Below, one piece after another: positions 15,880 through 24,540 of a DNA stretch of 64,000 nucleotides. Each line of letters opens with the position of its first letter. Position 1 is the first letter of the stretch. Below the pieces are notes generated by a model. It made no database searches and was not told where the DNA came from. It saw nothing but the letters and a program-made list of their open reading frames with translations. The translations under genes were made by a program, and so were the position numbers. The stretch comes from Planctomycetota bacterium (GTDB taxonomy: Bacteria > Planctomycetota > JAJSAM01 > JAJVHW01): positions 1-64,000 of the forward strand of contig JAJFFG010000067.1 in the NCBI GenBank assembly GCA_021776825.1, in the 5' to 3' direction.

Positions 15880-17190
15880 CTACGCCGCGGTCGTTGCGGA
15901 CTCGTCGTCTTCGTCGTGCGGCCCGCCGGTAGCTGACGGCGAGTCGTCCGTCGCAGGCGGAGCGGGCTCGGGTTCTGCCGCCCCAGGCGATGTCGCAGAC
16001 TCCGCCGGGGCGGCCTCGGGCGCGCGGTGGACGACGGTTCCGGCCTTCTCGGCCGCGACGGCTTCCAGGGAGTCGACCAGACGGTCGAGCCAGGGTCCGC
16101 GCTCACGGTCGTTCGACGCTTCGCGGGCTTCGCGGCGGGCGCGGACGCGGAACATCGGATCGGAGAGGGCGTCGACCCAGACGCCGAGCGCGCCGGCCAA
16201 CTCCCCCGCGTCTCCGCTGGGGATGACCGTTCCGGCGCCGTCTTTCCGGATCGCATCTGCGGCGCCGTTCGCCGTCGTCGTCAGCACGGGAACACCACTC
16301 GCGAGCGCTTCGAGTGTCGCCAGCGAGCAGGGATCGCGATACGTCGGCGCGACGAGCAGATCCGCCGCACCCAGGAGCGGACGCACGTCCTGGTTCGGCG
16401 CCACGAGGACGCGCCCCTGCAGCCCCTCGCGCTCGGCCTGCAGCGCCGCCTCGGCCGACCGCTCACCGACGGCGATGCACGTCCATGCAATGTGCAGGAT
16501 GCCGGAGAGCGCGCGCAGCAGGACGTGCCAGCCCTTGAGCCGCCAGTTGCCGCCCATGAACAGGAACACCGGCGAGTCAGGCGGAACGCCGAGCTGGTGG
16601 AGCAGGCCGTCGCGATACTCGTCCCGCAATCCGGGGTGGAAGAGGTCGCGATCGACGCCGTTGCCGTGCTCCTCGAGCCGACCGGCGCAGACGGGATACG
16701 CGGAGGCGATCTCGGCGCGGATCATCGACGACACGCACCAGATGCGTCGCGGCAGGCCCGTGGCGAGCAGCTCGTCCTCGATCGCCAGAAACGCGCGGTG
16801 CTTGCCCGACATGCGGTGCAGCAGGCGCGTGATGCCCCGCAGAGCCCACGGCTGCGAGGCCTCCCCTGCGGCGAGCGTCGCCCGGTGCAGGCCACCGTGC
16901 GGCCAGTAGACGTCGACGCCGGTGACGTGTCGGATGCCGAGCGTGACATCGCAGCCGAGCTCGCCGGCGGCCATGACCGAGGTCTGGCAGAGCAGCCTCT
17001 CGCGGTCCCCGCGACGCACGCGCGGCATCCGGATCTCGTGGAACTCGCCGGGCGCTCCAGGAGCCGCGTCAATCGCGAAGACGAGCGCCTGGTGGCCACG
17101 CTCCTGCAGACGTACGGTCAGCGCCGCGAGGGCACGTTCCATGCCTCCACGTCGCGGATCGAAGTGGTCAACGAAGAGACCGACTTTCAC
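15880..17190 (-). CDS. Glycosyltransferase family 4, WaaG-like
   Basis: A GT-B enzyme of about 436 residues. It shows VKVGLFVDHFDPRRGGMERAL at the start, HGNGVDRDLFHPG in the linker, LFMGGNWRLKGW at the donor site and APTYRDPCSLATLEALASGVP as the E-x7-E region, the pattern seen in WaaG-like core glucosyltransferases. The last ~60 residues are a low-complexity Ala/Pro/Glu/Asp tail with no domain. The GTG at 17190 has GGAG 4 nt upstream. A GTG four codons earlier is the alternative. It is the last gene of the lpxK-to-GT operon, separated by 115 nt from the kinase gene. Confidence 0.88.
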   Translation of the reverse strand: MKVGLFVDHFDPRRGGMERALAALTVRLQERGHQALVFAIDAAPGAPGEFHEIRMPRVRRGDRERLLCQTSVMAAGELGCDVTLGIRHVTGVDVYWPHGGLHRATLAAGEASQPWALRGITRLLHRMSGKHRAFLAIEDELLATGLPRRIWCVSSMIRAEIASAYPVCAGRLEEHGNGVDRDLFHPGLRDEYRDGLLHQLGVPPDSPVFLFMGGNWRLKGWHVLLRALSGILHIAWTCIAVGERSAEAALQAEREGLQGRVLVAPNQDVRPLLGAADLLVAPTYRDPCSLATLEALASGVPVLTTTANGAADAIRKDGAGTVIPSGDAGELAGALGVWVDALSDPMFRVRARREAREASNDRERGPWLDRLVDSLEAVAAEKAGTVVHRAPEAAPAESATSPGAAEPEPAPPATDDSPSATGGPHDEDDESATTAA

Positions 17191-17305
17191 GCTGCTCCAC
17201 ACCCTCTCTCACGCCGCGACCCACGCCGCGACCCGCGACGCACGTACGCCCCCCGCGAACCTATGCCGGAGCATGCGCCTCCGCTTGGGCTCGATCCGGA
17301 TTGCC

Positions 17306-18778
17306 TCATGCACGCGCCGCCTTGCGGTCAGACCGCGCTCGGATGCGTCGCTCCTTGGCAGCGACGGCACGTGCGAAACGCTTCGCGGCGGCATCGAGCC
17401 TCGGCACGGAGAAGTACTCGCGCAACCAGCGCACGGCATCCGTCCGCGTGATCGCGTCGCGTGGCAGTCCGTGCCAGAGCTGAGCGGCGTCCTTCACGAA
17501 CCAGCGACGTCGCGGGTGCGGAGCGCGTCCGGCGCGCGTCAGATCGATCAGCGACATCGCGAAGCGCGGTGCCCCATCGGCGCCGGGGTCCAGCCGATCC
17601 ACGAACACGTGGCAGGGATACGCGTCTCGATGCCGCAGGCGCGCCTGACGCATGCGACGCCAGATCTGGGCCGTCATCCGACCGAGCACGCGCCGCTCCG
17701 CCCCGGACACGCCGGAGCGCAGCAGATCGTCCAGCGGCTGACCGGGACAGCCCGCCACCACGACGAACGACCCGCGCTCGACGTCCTCGCCGTAGGCCGC
17801 CTCACGGCACACCGGCACACCGGCACGTTGCAGAAGGTCGATGCCGCGGCGCTCGCGCAGCGCCTGGCTCAGCCCGCCGTCGACCGGCGGGTAGATCTTC
17901 ATGAACCAGTTCCGCCCGTCCGGCGCATCGATGCGGCGATTCTGGCGATCGGGCAGCGTGCGCAGGACCGTCATCTCTCCCGGGTCCAGCAGGGCGTCGA
18001 ACAGGTGCTCCGGAGCGGCGCCGCGCAGCTCCGCGAGCACGCTCACCAGCTCGCGGTCGGCGCCCGCGTGCCCGTGGCGCCAGCGCGTACGTCCGACCAG
18101 TTTCCGGATCTCACGATCAACGCGACGCGCGAGCTCGGAGAGCCGATCACCCGCCCAGCCTGTGGCGCGGCGCAGGACCCGAACCCGGTCGATGCGACCA
18201 ACGCCGAACGGCAACGAGAACAGGAGCGCAGCGAGATCCTCCGCGCGATGCCCGTTCGCGATCCCAGCCAGGGGCGCGGCCGCTCGGGCGACGTCGATCA
18301 GCATCGCCGACGGCGCTCCCTCGGTCGCCTCGTCCACGAACACGTGCGACGCGGTCAGGTCCGGCATCCGCAGCCCGGCGTCGTGGAGGAGCGCCGCCAG
18401 ATCGGCCGCAGCACCCAGCGCACGGCGTACGCGTCCGCGATCGCCGGCCGACAGGGCATCCGAGAGGACCTCGCCCAGGGGCCGGCCGGCTGCCTCTGCC
18501 GTGATCAGCCAGAACGTGCCGTCGACCCGCCCGGCCGCGAGAAGCTGCGACACCGGCACTCCCGCCCGATCGAGCCGCTCGACCCAGTCGGCCTCGCGAA
18601 CGACCTCGCGCACCTTGGGGCCGCGTCCCTGCTTGGCAAACCAGACGCGCCCCTCCTCCTCGACGCGCCAGACCGAGCGGTCCGACTTCCGTTGCACGAG
18701 CTCTCCGCGCTGACCATCGATCAGCCCGTCGATCCACCGGCCCGGCCCGGGGAACGGCACGTCGTCCAGGCTCAGCAC
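17306..18778 (-). CDS. Tandem WaaP/InaA-like lipopolysaccharide kinase
   Basis: WaaP-type kinases phosphorylate LPS core heptose at the membrane. Here two kinase-like domains lie in one 490-residue chain. The second (about 255-470) has the intact catalytic loop RHRDAYPCHVFVD and the metal-binding LIDLTRAG. The first (about 25-230) has a degraded loop (MPDLTASHVFVDE) that keeps an Asp but lacks the His-Arg before it, with MLIDVARA as the DFG-equivalent. The first domain may be a pseudokinase or have a different acceptor. The GTG start overlaps the preceding gene by 7 bases. Its position beside hldE and gmhB supports a role in phosphorylating core heptose. Confidence 0.85.
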   Translation of the reverse strand: MLSLDDVPFPGPGRWIDGLIDGQRGELVQRKSDRSVWRVEEEGRVWFAKQGRGPKVREVVREADWVERLDRAGVPVSQLLAAGRVDGTFWLITAEAAGRPLGEVLSDALSAGDRGRVRRALGAAADLAALLHDAGLRMPDLTASHVFVDEATEGAPSAMLIDVARAAAPLAGIANGHRAEDLAALLFSLPFGVGRIDRVRVLRRATGWAGDRLSELARRVDREIRKLVGRTRWRHGHAGADRELVSVLAELRGAAPEHLFDALLDPGEMTVLRTLPDRQNRRIDAPDGRNWFMKIYPPVDGGLSQALRERRGIDLLQRAGVPVCREAAYGEDVERGSFVVVAGCPGQPLDDLLRSGVSGAERRVLGRMTAQIWRRMRQARLRHRDAYPCHVFVDRLDPGADGAPRFAMSLIDLTRAGRAPHPRRRWFVKDAAQLWHGLPRDAITRTDAVRWLREYFSVPRLDAAAKRFARAVAAKERRIRARSDRKAARA

Positions 18779-19281
18779 GCCGCATCCGGCAGCTCGTCCG
18801 GCTCCGCTACTCGCCGGGCGCGCTCCATGAGGTCCGTGGAGCTGCGCGTCTTCGGATCGCCCACGATGGCGACCCGGGCTCCGATCTCGCCCACCGTCGG
18901 TGCCTCCGGCACGGTGTCGGCCGTCCAGTCGGTTCCCTTGGCGTGCACGTTCGGGCGCAGCGCGCGCAGGATCGCGTCGGCCGTCGGCTCGTCGAACACG
19001 GTCACGTAGTCCACGCAGCGGAGCGCGGCGATGACCTCTGCGCGATCGGCCTCGTCCTGCAGCGGCCGGCCGGGTCCCTTGTTGCGGCGCACGCTCGCGT
19101 CGCTGTTGAGTGCGACGACGAGCACGTCGCCCTCCGCGGCCGCCCCGGCCAGGTACCGGACGTGACCGGCGTGCAACAGGTCGAAGCAGCCGTTGGCGAG
19201 GACGACCACGCGCCCGGCCTCGCGCTTACCCACGAGCAGCGCGGCGAGCTCCGCGCGATCCAACACGATGTGCCCGCTCAC
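18772..19281 (-). CDS. RfaE2-like nucleotidyltransferase (second copy)
   Basis: A stand-alone cytidylyltransferase-fold protein of 169 residues with VVLANGCFDLLHAGHVRYL (nucleotide-binding HxGH motif), VALNSDASVRRNKGPGRPL and ALRPNVHAKGTDW. It resembles the C-terminal half of HldE, which itself is encoded 600 bp upstream. Its motif set would allow adenylyl transfer to a heptose or other sugar 1-phosphate, or to a glycerol phosphate. The end DPKTRSSTDLMERAR matches the GRSTT-type segment of HldE. GTG start overlaps the gmhB stop (GTGA). Redundancy or a different sugar substrate are both open. Confidence 0.88.
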   Translation of the reverse strand: MSGHIVLDRAELAALLVGKREAGRVVVLANGCFDLLHAGHVRYLAGAAAEGDVLVVALNSDASVRRNKGPGRPLQDEADRAEVIAALRCVDYVTVFDEPTADAILRALRPNVHAKGTDWTADTVPEAPTVGEIGARVAIVGDPKTRSSTDLMERARRVAEPDELPDAAC

Positions 19282-19877
19282 GCCGCCCCGCTCTCACGCA
19301 GATCGGGCAGATCTCGAACGAGGTCGAGCACCGAGTCGACGACCCGCACATCGCCCAGCCCGGCCTCCGCGAGGCGCGGTTCGTTGCGCGCCCCCTTGCC
19401 CGTCCGGACGAGCACCGGCGTGACGCCCGCGGCGCGCCCCGCCTCGAGATCGCGCAGGTCATCGCCCGCGAGCAGGCTCCCGGCGAGGTCCACGTCCCAC
19501 TCCGCGGCCGCGCGGAGGAGCATCCCGGGCAGCGGCTTGCGACAGTCGCAGGCGACGTTCCACGGCGCCACGCTGCCGGCCGGAAGGTGGAAGCAGGCGT
19601 AGCTCCCATCCAGGGGCCCCACGGCGGCCTCGACGGCGCTCTCGACCGCGGCGTAGTCGTCGGTCGAGAAGTACCCGCGCGCCACGCCGCTCTGGTTCGT
19701 CACGACGAGACGCAGCCAACCACGCTCCGCAGCGAGCGAGACGGCCTCCCGCGCACCGGGGATGGCCCGCACGCCGGCCGGATCGCCGAGGTAGCCCTCG
19801 CCCTCGATCAGTGTCCCGTCGCGATCGAGGAAGACGGCGCGGTGCCTTCTCAGACGGCGCGTCTTCAAACCGGACAT
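19278..19877 (-). CDS. gmhB: D-glycero-D-manno-heptose 1,7-bisphosphate 7-phosphatase
   Basis: HAD-family phosphatase that removes the 7-phosphate before ADP-activation of heptose. The 199 residues show the nucleophile motif VFLDRDGTL, motif II VVTNQSG, and the GmhB zinc loop seen as CFH...CDCRKPLPGML. Motif IV is LLAGDDLRDLEAGRAAG. Length and motifs match the family. It follows hldE by 2 nt and overlaps the next gene by 4. With HldE it provides ADP-D,D-heptose. The isomerase GmhA and epimerase HldD are not in this window. Confidence 0.95.
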   Translation of the reverse strand: MSGLKTRRLRRHRAVFLDRDGTLIEGEGYLGDPAGVRAIPGAREAVSLAAERGWLRLVVTNQSGVARGYFSTDDYAAVESAVEAAVGPLDGSYACFHLPAGSVAPWNVACDCRKPLPGMLLRAAAEWDVDLAGSLLAGDDLRDLEAGRAAGVTPVLVRTGKGARNEPRLAEAGLGDVRVVDSVLDLVRDLPDLRESGAA

Positions 19878-19879
19878 CC

Positions 19880-21385
19880 TCAGACGGCGCCCCCGCCCAC
19901 CGAGTCCGCGTCGTCGGCCCCCTCAGCGCCGCGAATGCGATCAACGATCCCTGTAGTCGAGCGACCCTCCAGCAGCGGTACCAGCACCACACGCCCGCCA
20001 CGCGCCTCGACGAACTCGGTACCGACGACGCCCTTGTCGCGCCAGTCCTCGCCCTTCACGAGCACATCCGGCTCGACCTGCTCGATCAGACTGAGCGGCG
20101 TGTCCTCGGAGAACAGGACGACGTAGTCGACGCACGCGAGCGACGCGAGCAGTTCGGCGCGGTCGCCCTCGACGTTCACGGGACGCTCCGGCCCCTTGAG
20201 CCGCCGCACGGAGTCATCGGCATTCAGCCCGACGACGAGCACGTCGCCGGTGTTCCGCGCGGCCTGCAGGTAGCGCACGTGCCCGGCATGCAGGATGTCG
20301 AAGCACCCGTTCGTGAAGACGACCTCGCGACCGGCCGCGCGATGCTCCGCGACCTCCGCACGGAGTTCCGCGACGCCGAGCACGCGGTGGGCGGATGCGG
20401 GGGCGGGACCGAGCGCGGCGATGACCTCGTCGCGCGTGACCGGCACCGCGCCGACGTGCCCCACCTCGACGCCGGCGGCGACGTTCGCCATGAGCACCGC
20501 CTCGTAGAGGGTTCGCCCGTCACCGAGCGCCAGGCCGAGCGTAGCCGCGACGACATCGCCGGCGCCCGTCACGTCGTAGACCTCGCGCGGGCTCGTCGGG
20601 ACGATGCGCTCCGTACCGTCGCGCGCGACGAGCGCCATCCCGTCCTTGTCCAGCGTGATCACGGCGGCGTCGACGTCGGCCAGGTCGAGCAGCTTGCGCC
20701 CCGCCGCCAGGATGTCGTCGCGCGATGTGAGTTCGTGGCCCGTCGCCTCGCGCGTCTCCTTGCGGTTCGGCGTCACGACCGTCGCGCCGGTATAGCGCGC
20801 GTAGTCACGGCCCTTCGGATCGACCACGACGGGAATGCCGGCAGCGCGCGCACCGGCGATGACGTGCCGCGTCGTGGCATGGCTCAGCACGCCCTTGGCG
20901 TAGTCGGAGACGACCACGCACTGAGCGCCCTCGAGGGCGATGTCGTACGCGACGCGCAGGCGGGCCTGCGCCATCGTGTCGTACGCATTCGAGCTCTCGC
21001 GGTCGACGCGTAAGATCTGCTGATGCCCGGCTGCCCGCCCGGCCACGAAACGCGTCTTCAGCGTCGTATCGCGACCGGGCACCGCGACGAGCGCACCATG
21101 GTCGACCGCCGCGGCGTCGAGCAGACGTCGCAGCGCCGCACCCGCTCGATCGCTCCCGGTGAAGCCGACGAGTCGCACGTTCGCCTCGAGCGCGTGCAGG
21201 TCGACCGCCACGCTCGCTGCGCCACCCGGTCGCTCCTCCTCGCGCCCGACGCGCAGGATCTGGATCGGCGCCTCCGGAGAGATGCGCTCCACGCGCCCGA
21301 AGACGTAGCGATCCAGCATGACGTCGCCGACGACGACGACCGTCGGTTGACCGAGTTCGCGAACCGTGCGCGCCAGGTCGGTCAT
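19880..21385 (-). CDS. hldE: Bifunctional heptose-7-phosphate kinase / heptose-1-phosphate adenylyltransferase
   Basis: The 501-residue protein fuses a PfkB/ribokinase-type domain (1-~320) to a nucleotidyltransferase domain (~345-490). The kinase part has VVVVGDVMLDRYVFG, the GGAASVAVDL box and the catalytic VTGAGDVVAATLGLAL. The transferase part has VVFTNGCFDILHAGHVRYLQ and GLNADDSVRRLKGP. It makes heptose 1,7-bisphosphate and later ADP-heptose for LPS core. The start overlaps the stop of the upstream unknown gene (ATGA). Length equals that of enterobacterial HldE plus a short Asp/Gly tail. Confidence 0.96.
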   Translation of the reverse strand: MTDLARTVRELGQPTVVVVGDVMLDRYVFGRVERISPEAPIQILRVGREEERPGGAASVAVDLHALEANVRLVGFTGSDRAGAALRRLLDAAAVDHGALVAVPGRDTTLKTRFVAGRAAGHQQILRVDRESSNAYDTMAQARLRVAYDIALEGAQCVVVSDYAKGVLSHATTRHVIAGARAAGIPVVVDPKGRDYARYTGATVVTPNRKETREATGHELTSRDDILAAGRKLLDLADVDAAVITLDKDGMALVARDGTERIVPTSPREVYDVTGAGDVVAATLGLALGDGRTLYEAVLMANVAAGVEVGHVGAVPVTRDEVIAALGPAPASAHRVLGVAELRAEVAEHRAAGREVVFTNGCFDILHAGHVRYLQAARNTGDVLVVGLNADDSVRRLKGPERPVNVEGDRAELLASLACVDYVVLFSEDTPLSLIEQVEPDVLVKGEDWRDKGVVGTEFVEARGGRVVLVPLLEGRSTTGIVDRIRGAEGADDADSVGGGAV

Positions 21386-22416
21386 GCGTCCGAACTCTCG
21401 TCAGGCAGTGCGCCCAGTGCGGCCAGGACGGCGAGCCGGAACAGCGGAAGCATGATCTCGTGATGCCCCGCCAGGTCGTAGCCACGCGCCGGGGGTCGCT
21501 TCACGACGTTCGTCGCCGTCCGGTAGTGACGGATCATGTCGAAGTTCGCGGTGGTCAGGTCCTCGACCGGATGGCCTGTGTTGCGCGCCACGGACATCGC
21601 CTTGAGGAACACCTCTGGGAGGAGCACCGCCGAGCCGACGTTCAGCCAGGCGCCGTGCGCCAGCTCCGATGCGATCGTGCACGCGATGCGGAAGTCCGTC
21701 TGCGTCGCCGCGCCGATGTCGGCGCCGTCGCACTCGGGGTGCATGTGGACCGTGTCGGTGCCGATCGCCACATGGACGGTGCACGGCACGCCGAGCCGGG
21801 CCGCCTCCGCGAGGAACGAGACGTCGTTGTGCGGAAACTCGCCCTCGAGCAATCCGAGGCCGAGTGCGCGACCGAGGCCGATGTCATCCGCCCGTGCCCG
21901 CGCCGCCGCCGTCGCGAACGCGCGTCCGGTCTCGTCGGCCATGCCGTATACGCCCTCGCCGAGCCCGGCGGCGACGTCCTCCGAGGTCGCCCCGACACGA
22001 GCGATCTCGAGGTCGTGGATCGCCGTGCTCCCCGCGAGATGCAACGACGTGACGATCCCTCGGCGCACGAGGTCGAGGATCGTCGGCGAGCAGCCCGTCT
22101 TGACCACGTGCCCGCCCATGGCCACCGCCACGCGCCGGCCGTCGCGGTGCGCGCGGGCCACGTGGCCGGAGAGGTCGCGCAGTCCGCGTGCCGCCAGGAA
22201 GTCGGGCAACGACGCCAGGAGCTCGGCCACCGATGCGTCGGCCTTCGGCAGCGATCCGAAGCGTGTCACGTCGACGAGCGTGGGACGACCCTCCAGCGAC
22301 CGGGTCCGGACAGCGGACAGGTCGAACGGGATCGGCTCAGGCGGCGCAGTGGGCACCGGCGACGCAGGGGGCACCGGCGACGCAGGGGGCTCAGTGGACT
22401 CGGGACTCTCGGGCAC
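21382..22416 (-). CDS. Conserved protein of unknown function in the heptose operon
   Basis: I cannot assign a family. The 344 residues start with a Pro/Ala/Ser low-complexity stretch (about 1-30, including two PPASPV units), then a compact, Gly-rich alpha/beta domain. It contains AMGGHVVKTGCSPTILDLV, SLHLAGSTAIHDLEIA, GATSEDVAAGLGEG, HVAIGTDTVHMHPECDGAD and LPEVFLKAMSVARN. The many Gly, His and Asp residues in conserved-looking loops suggest a nucleotide- or metal-dependent enzyme. The GTG start directly follows the acyltransferase stop, and the stop overlaps hldE, so it is firmly in the lpxK-hldE operon. A link to heptose or lipid A metabolism is inferred from position only. Confidence 0.75.
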   Translation of the reverse strand: MPESPESTEPPASPVPPASPVPTAPPEPIPFDLSAVRTRSLEGRPTLVDVTRFGSLPKADASVAELLASLPDFLAARGLRDLSGHVARAHRDGRRVAVAMGGHVVKTGCSPTILDLVRRGIVTSLHLAGSTAIHDLEIARVGATSEDVAAGLGEGVYGMADETGRAFATAAARARADDIGLGRALGLGLLEGEFPHNDVSFLAEAARLGVPCTVHVAIGTDTVHMHPECDGADIGAATQTDFRIACTIASELAHGAWLNVGSAVLLPEVFLKAMSVARNTGHPVEDLTTANFDMIRHYRTATNVVKRPPARGYDLAGHHEIMLPLFRLAVLAALGALPDESSDA

Positions 22417-23406
22417 TCAGGTCTCCAGATCGCCTTCGGGCGGGGACGACTTCCAACGCCGGTGCAGCCAGAGCCACTGCTCGGGCGCGCGCCGGATCGC
22501 CGCCTCGAGGCGGACATTCAACTCCGCAGTGATGCGCTCGACCTCCTGATCATGATCCGCATCCTTCCGCACCGTGACCTCTGGCTCCAGCCACGTGTGG
22601 TAGCGGAAGCCCGGCCCGGTCCGGATCGCGAACCCCGGAATGATCGCCGCTCCGGTCCTCAGCGCCAACTCCGCAGGAGTCGGGATCGTGCTCGCCGGGA
22701 GCCCGAAGAAGGGCACCTGGATGCCGTGTCGGCGCGCATCCTGGTCCACCAGGATCGCCACAATGCCCCCCTTGCGCAGGGCCCTCAGGAGTCCGCGCAC
22801 CGCGCCGGACTTCGGGACGACCTCGGCCCCGGTACCTCCCCGAAGGCTGCGTACCCAGGTGTCGAGGAGCGGATTGTCGAGGGGCCGATAGACGCTGGTG
22901 GGCGTCCGACCGATGCCCAGACCGGCCGCGGCGATGATCTCCCAGTTGCCGAGGTGGCACGAGACGATGATGGCACCGCGGCCCGACTCGGCGGCCTCGC
23001 GGAGGGACTCCTCACCCTCGAACGTCAGGAACTCCTCGATCGGACGGCGCGCCATCTCCGGCTGCAGCCGCACGACCTCGACACCGAGCGACACGAAGTG
23101 CCGGAAGACGTCGCGGACCATCGTCCGGACCTCGGTCTCCGAGAGTGCCGAGCCATCCTCGAGGCGATAGCGGGCTCGGATGTTCTCGCGCGCGATCTCG
23201 CGATGACGCCCGTCGACCAGGTGCAGCAGGTCCCCGGCGCGCCGAGCGAGGAAGTAGGCCGCACTCCACGGCAGGGCCGCAACGACCGCGGCGAACGACC
23301 TCGCGATCCAGTACTCCAGCCGATGCCGGGCCGTGACGACGGGCTCGGCGGGAGGGTCTGCGGTGCTCAGCGCTTCGCCAGGGCCTCGTCGAGGAACGCG
23401 TTCCAC
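22417..23406 (-). CDS. Lipid A biosynthesis acyltransferase (LpxL/HtrB type)
   Basis: Transfers a secondary acyl chain to lipid A at the inner membrane. The catalytic HxxxxE motif is SCHLGNWE near residue 150. YRPLDNPLLD, VDQDARRHGIQVPFFG and the ending PEQWLWLHRRWK are typical of the family. The frame opens at a GTG at 23406 that overlaps lpxK by 40 bases. A CTG at 23370 overlapping the lpxK stop by 4 bases would fit the spacing habit of this operon, so the true start is uncertain. Which acyl donor and which position it serves cannot be read from sequence. Confidence 0.9.
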   Translation of the reverse strand: MERVPRRGPGEALSTADPPAEPVVTARHRLEYWIARSFAAVVAALPWSAAYFLARRAGDLLHLVDGRHREIARENIRARYRLEDGSALSETEVRTMVRDVFRHFVSLGVEVVRLQPEMARRPIEEFLTFEGEESLREAAESGRGAIIVSCHLGNWEIIAAAGLGIGRTPTSVYRPLDNPLLDTWVRSLRGGTGAEVVPKSGAVRGLLRALRKGGIVAILVDQDARRHGIQVPFFGLPASTIPTPAELALRTGAAIIPGFAIRTGPGFRYHTWLEPEVTVRKDADHDQEVERITAELNVRLEAAIRRAPEQWLWLHRRWKSSPPEGDLET

Positions 23407-24437
23407 GTGTCAGCGCCATCCGTGATCGCAACGTCGATCTGGAGTGCCCGCAGCGACGGAGCCGCGTCCGGCCAGGGGTGACGCGCCAGCTTCACGGCGT
23501 CCTTCTCGGTCGTGAGGACGATCTCGGCGTCCTGTGCCGAGGCCGTCGAGGCGAGTCCGGCGACGTCGGAGGCCGTCCAGGCGTAGTGGTCACCGCGCTC
23601 CTCGTGGGCGACGACGCGCGCACCGAGACGGCGAGCCGTCCGCGCAAACGCATCCGGGTTGCCGATGCCGCTCGCCAGCACGACGCGCTTGCCGCGCAGG
23701 GAGCCGACGTCGCCCGCAGCCTTGCTGGCGACACTGCCGTCAGCGTCGGTCAGCCCGCTGGCCTTCATCTCCGAGACGACGATCTTCGCATGCTCGTTCC
23801 AGCGCAGGATCTCCGCGCGGATCGCGTCGAGCTCGGACTCGGTGGCCAGTTCGGCGCGCGTGATGAGCACGGGGCGCGCCCGGTACAGGCTCGAAAGAGG
23901 CTCGCGCAACGTGCCTCGCGGCAGGACCGCGCCGTAGCCGAACGGGCTCGTCGCATCGATGCAGCACACGTTCACCGTGCGGTGCAGCTTCTGATACTGG
24001 TACGCGTCGTCGATCACGAGCACGTCGCCGAGACGCGCCCGCGACGCGTGACGGGCGAGGGCCAGCCGGTCCTTGCCCTGCAGATGCAGCACGTCGGGAT
24101 GACGCCGCGCCAGCATGCGTGCCTCGTCGTTCGCGCCGTCGGACTCGCCCTTGTAGCCGCGCGACAGGATCACCGGCCGTGCGCCGCGCTCGAGGAGCTG
24201 ACGGACGATCAGCGAGACGGTCGGAGTCTTGCCGGTCCCGCCGCACGTCAGGTTGCCGACGGAGATCACCGGCGCACCGACGTCCTCGCCGCCCTGTCCG
24301 GACTTGACGATCTCGACCAACGCGGAGCCCCAACGGTAGGGCACGGAGAGCGCTCCGAGCGCCCCACGGGCGAGCCCGGCCCCGAGGCCGCTGGACTCGC
24401 CGCTCACGATCCTGCGGTAGGTGGCGCAGCAGCTCAT
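23367..24437 (-). CDS. lpxK: Tetraacyldisaccharide 4'-kinase
   Basis: LpxK phosphorylates the 4' position of the lipid A disaccharide at the inner membrane. The 356 residues show an N-terminal amphipathic helix region, VISVGNLTCGGTGKTPTV (Walker A/P-loop), VILSRGYKG, DVLVIDDAYQYQKL (DDGFQ-like motif, here DDAYQ), and TTEKDAVKL near the end. The ATG at 24437 gives the usual length. The longer upstream frame is Arg/Ser-rich antisense noise from the next gene. It is the first gene of the lipid A/heptose operon and is 103 nt downstream of a secreted-protein gene. Confidence 0.93.
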   Translation of the reverse strand: MSCCATYRRIVSGESSGLGAGLARGALGALSVPYRWGSALVEIVKSGQGGEDVGAPVISVGNLTCGGTGKTPTVSLIVRQLLERGARPVILSRGYKGESDGANDEARMLARRHPDVLHLQGKDRLALARHASRARLGDVLVIDDAYQYQKLHRTVNVCCIDATSPFGYGAVLPRGTLREPLSSLYRARPVLITRAELATESELDAIRAEILRWNEHAKIVVSEMKASGLTDADGSVASKAAGDVGSLRGKRVVLASGIGNPDAFARTARRLGARVVAHEERGDHYAWTASDVAGLASTASAQDAEIVLTTEKDAVKLARHPWPDAAPSLRALQIDVAITDGADTWNAFLDEALAKR

Positions 24438-24540
24438 GGCGCGGAGTCTACGCTCAGCGGGATCGTGCCCCACAAGGGAACCGGGGTCGGAGTCGGCAGA
24501 GGCCGGTTCCGCGACGTCGAGGGGCGCGCCTGGCAGGCTG

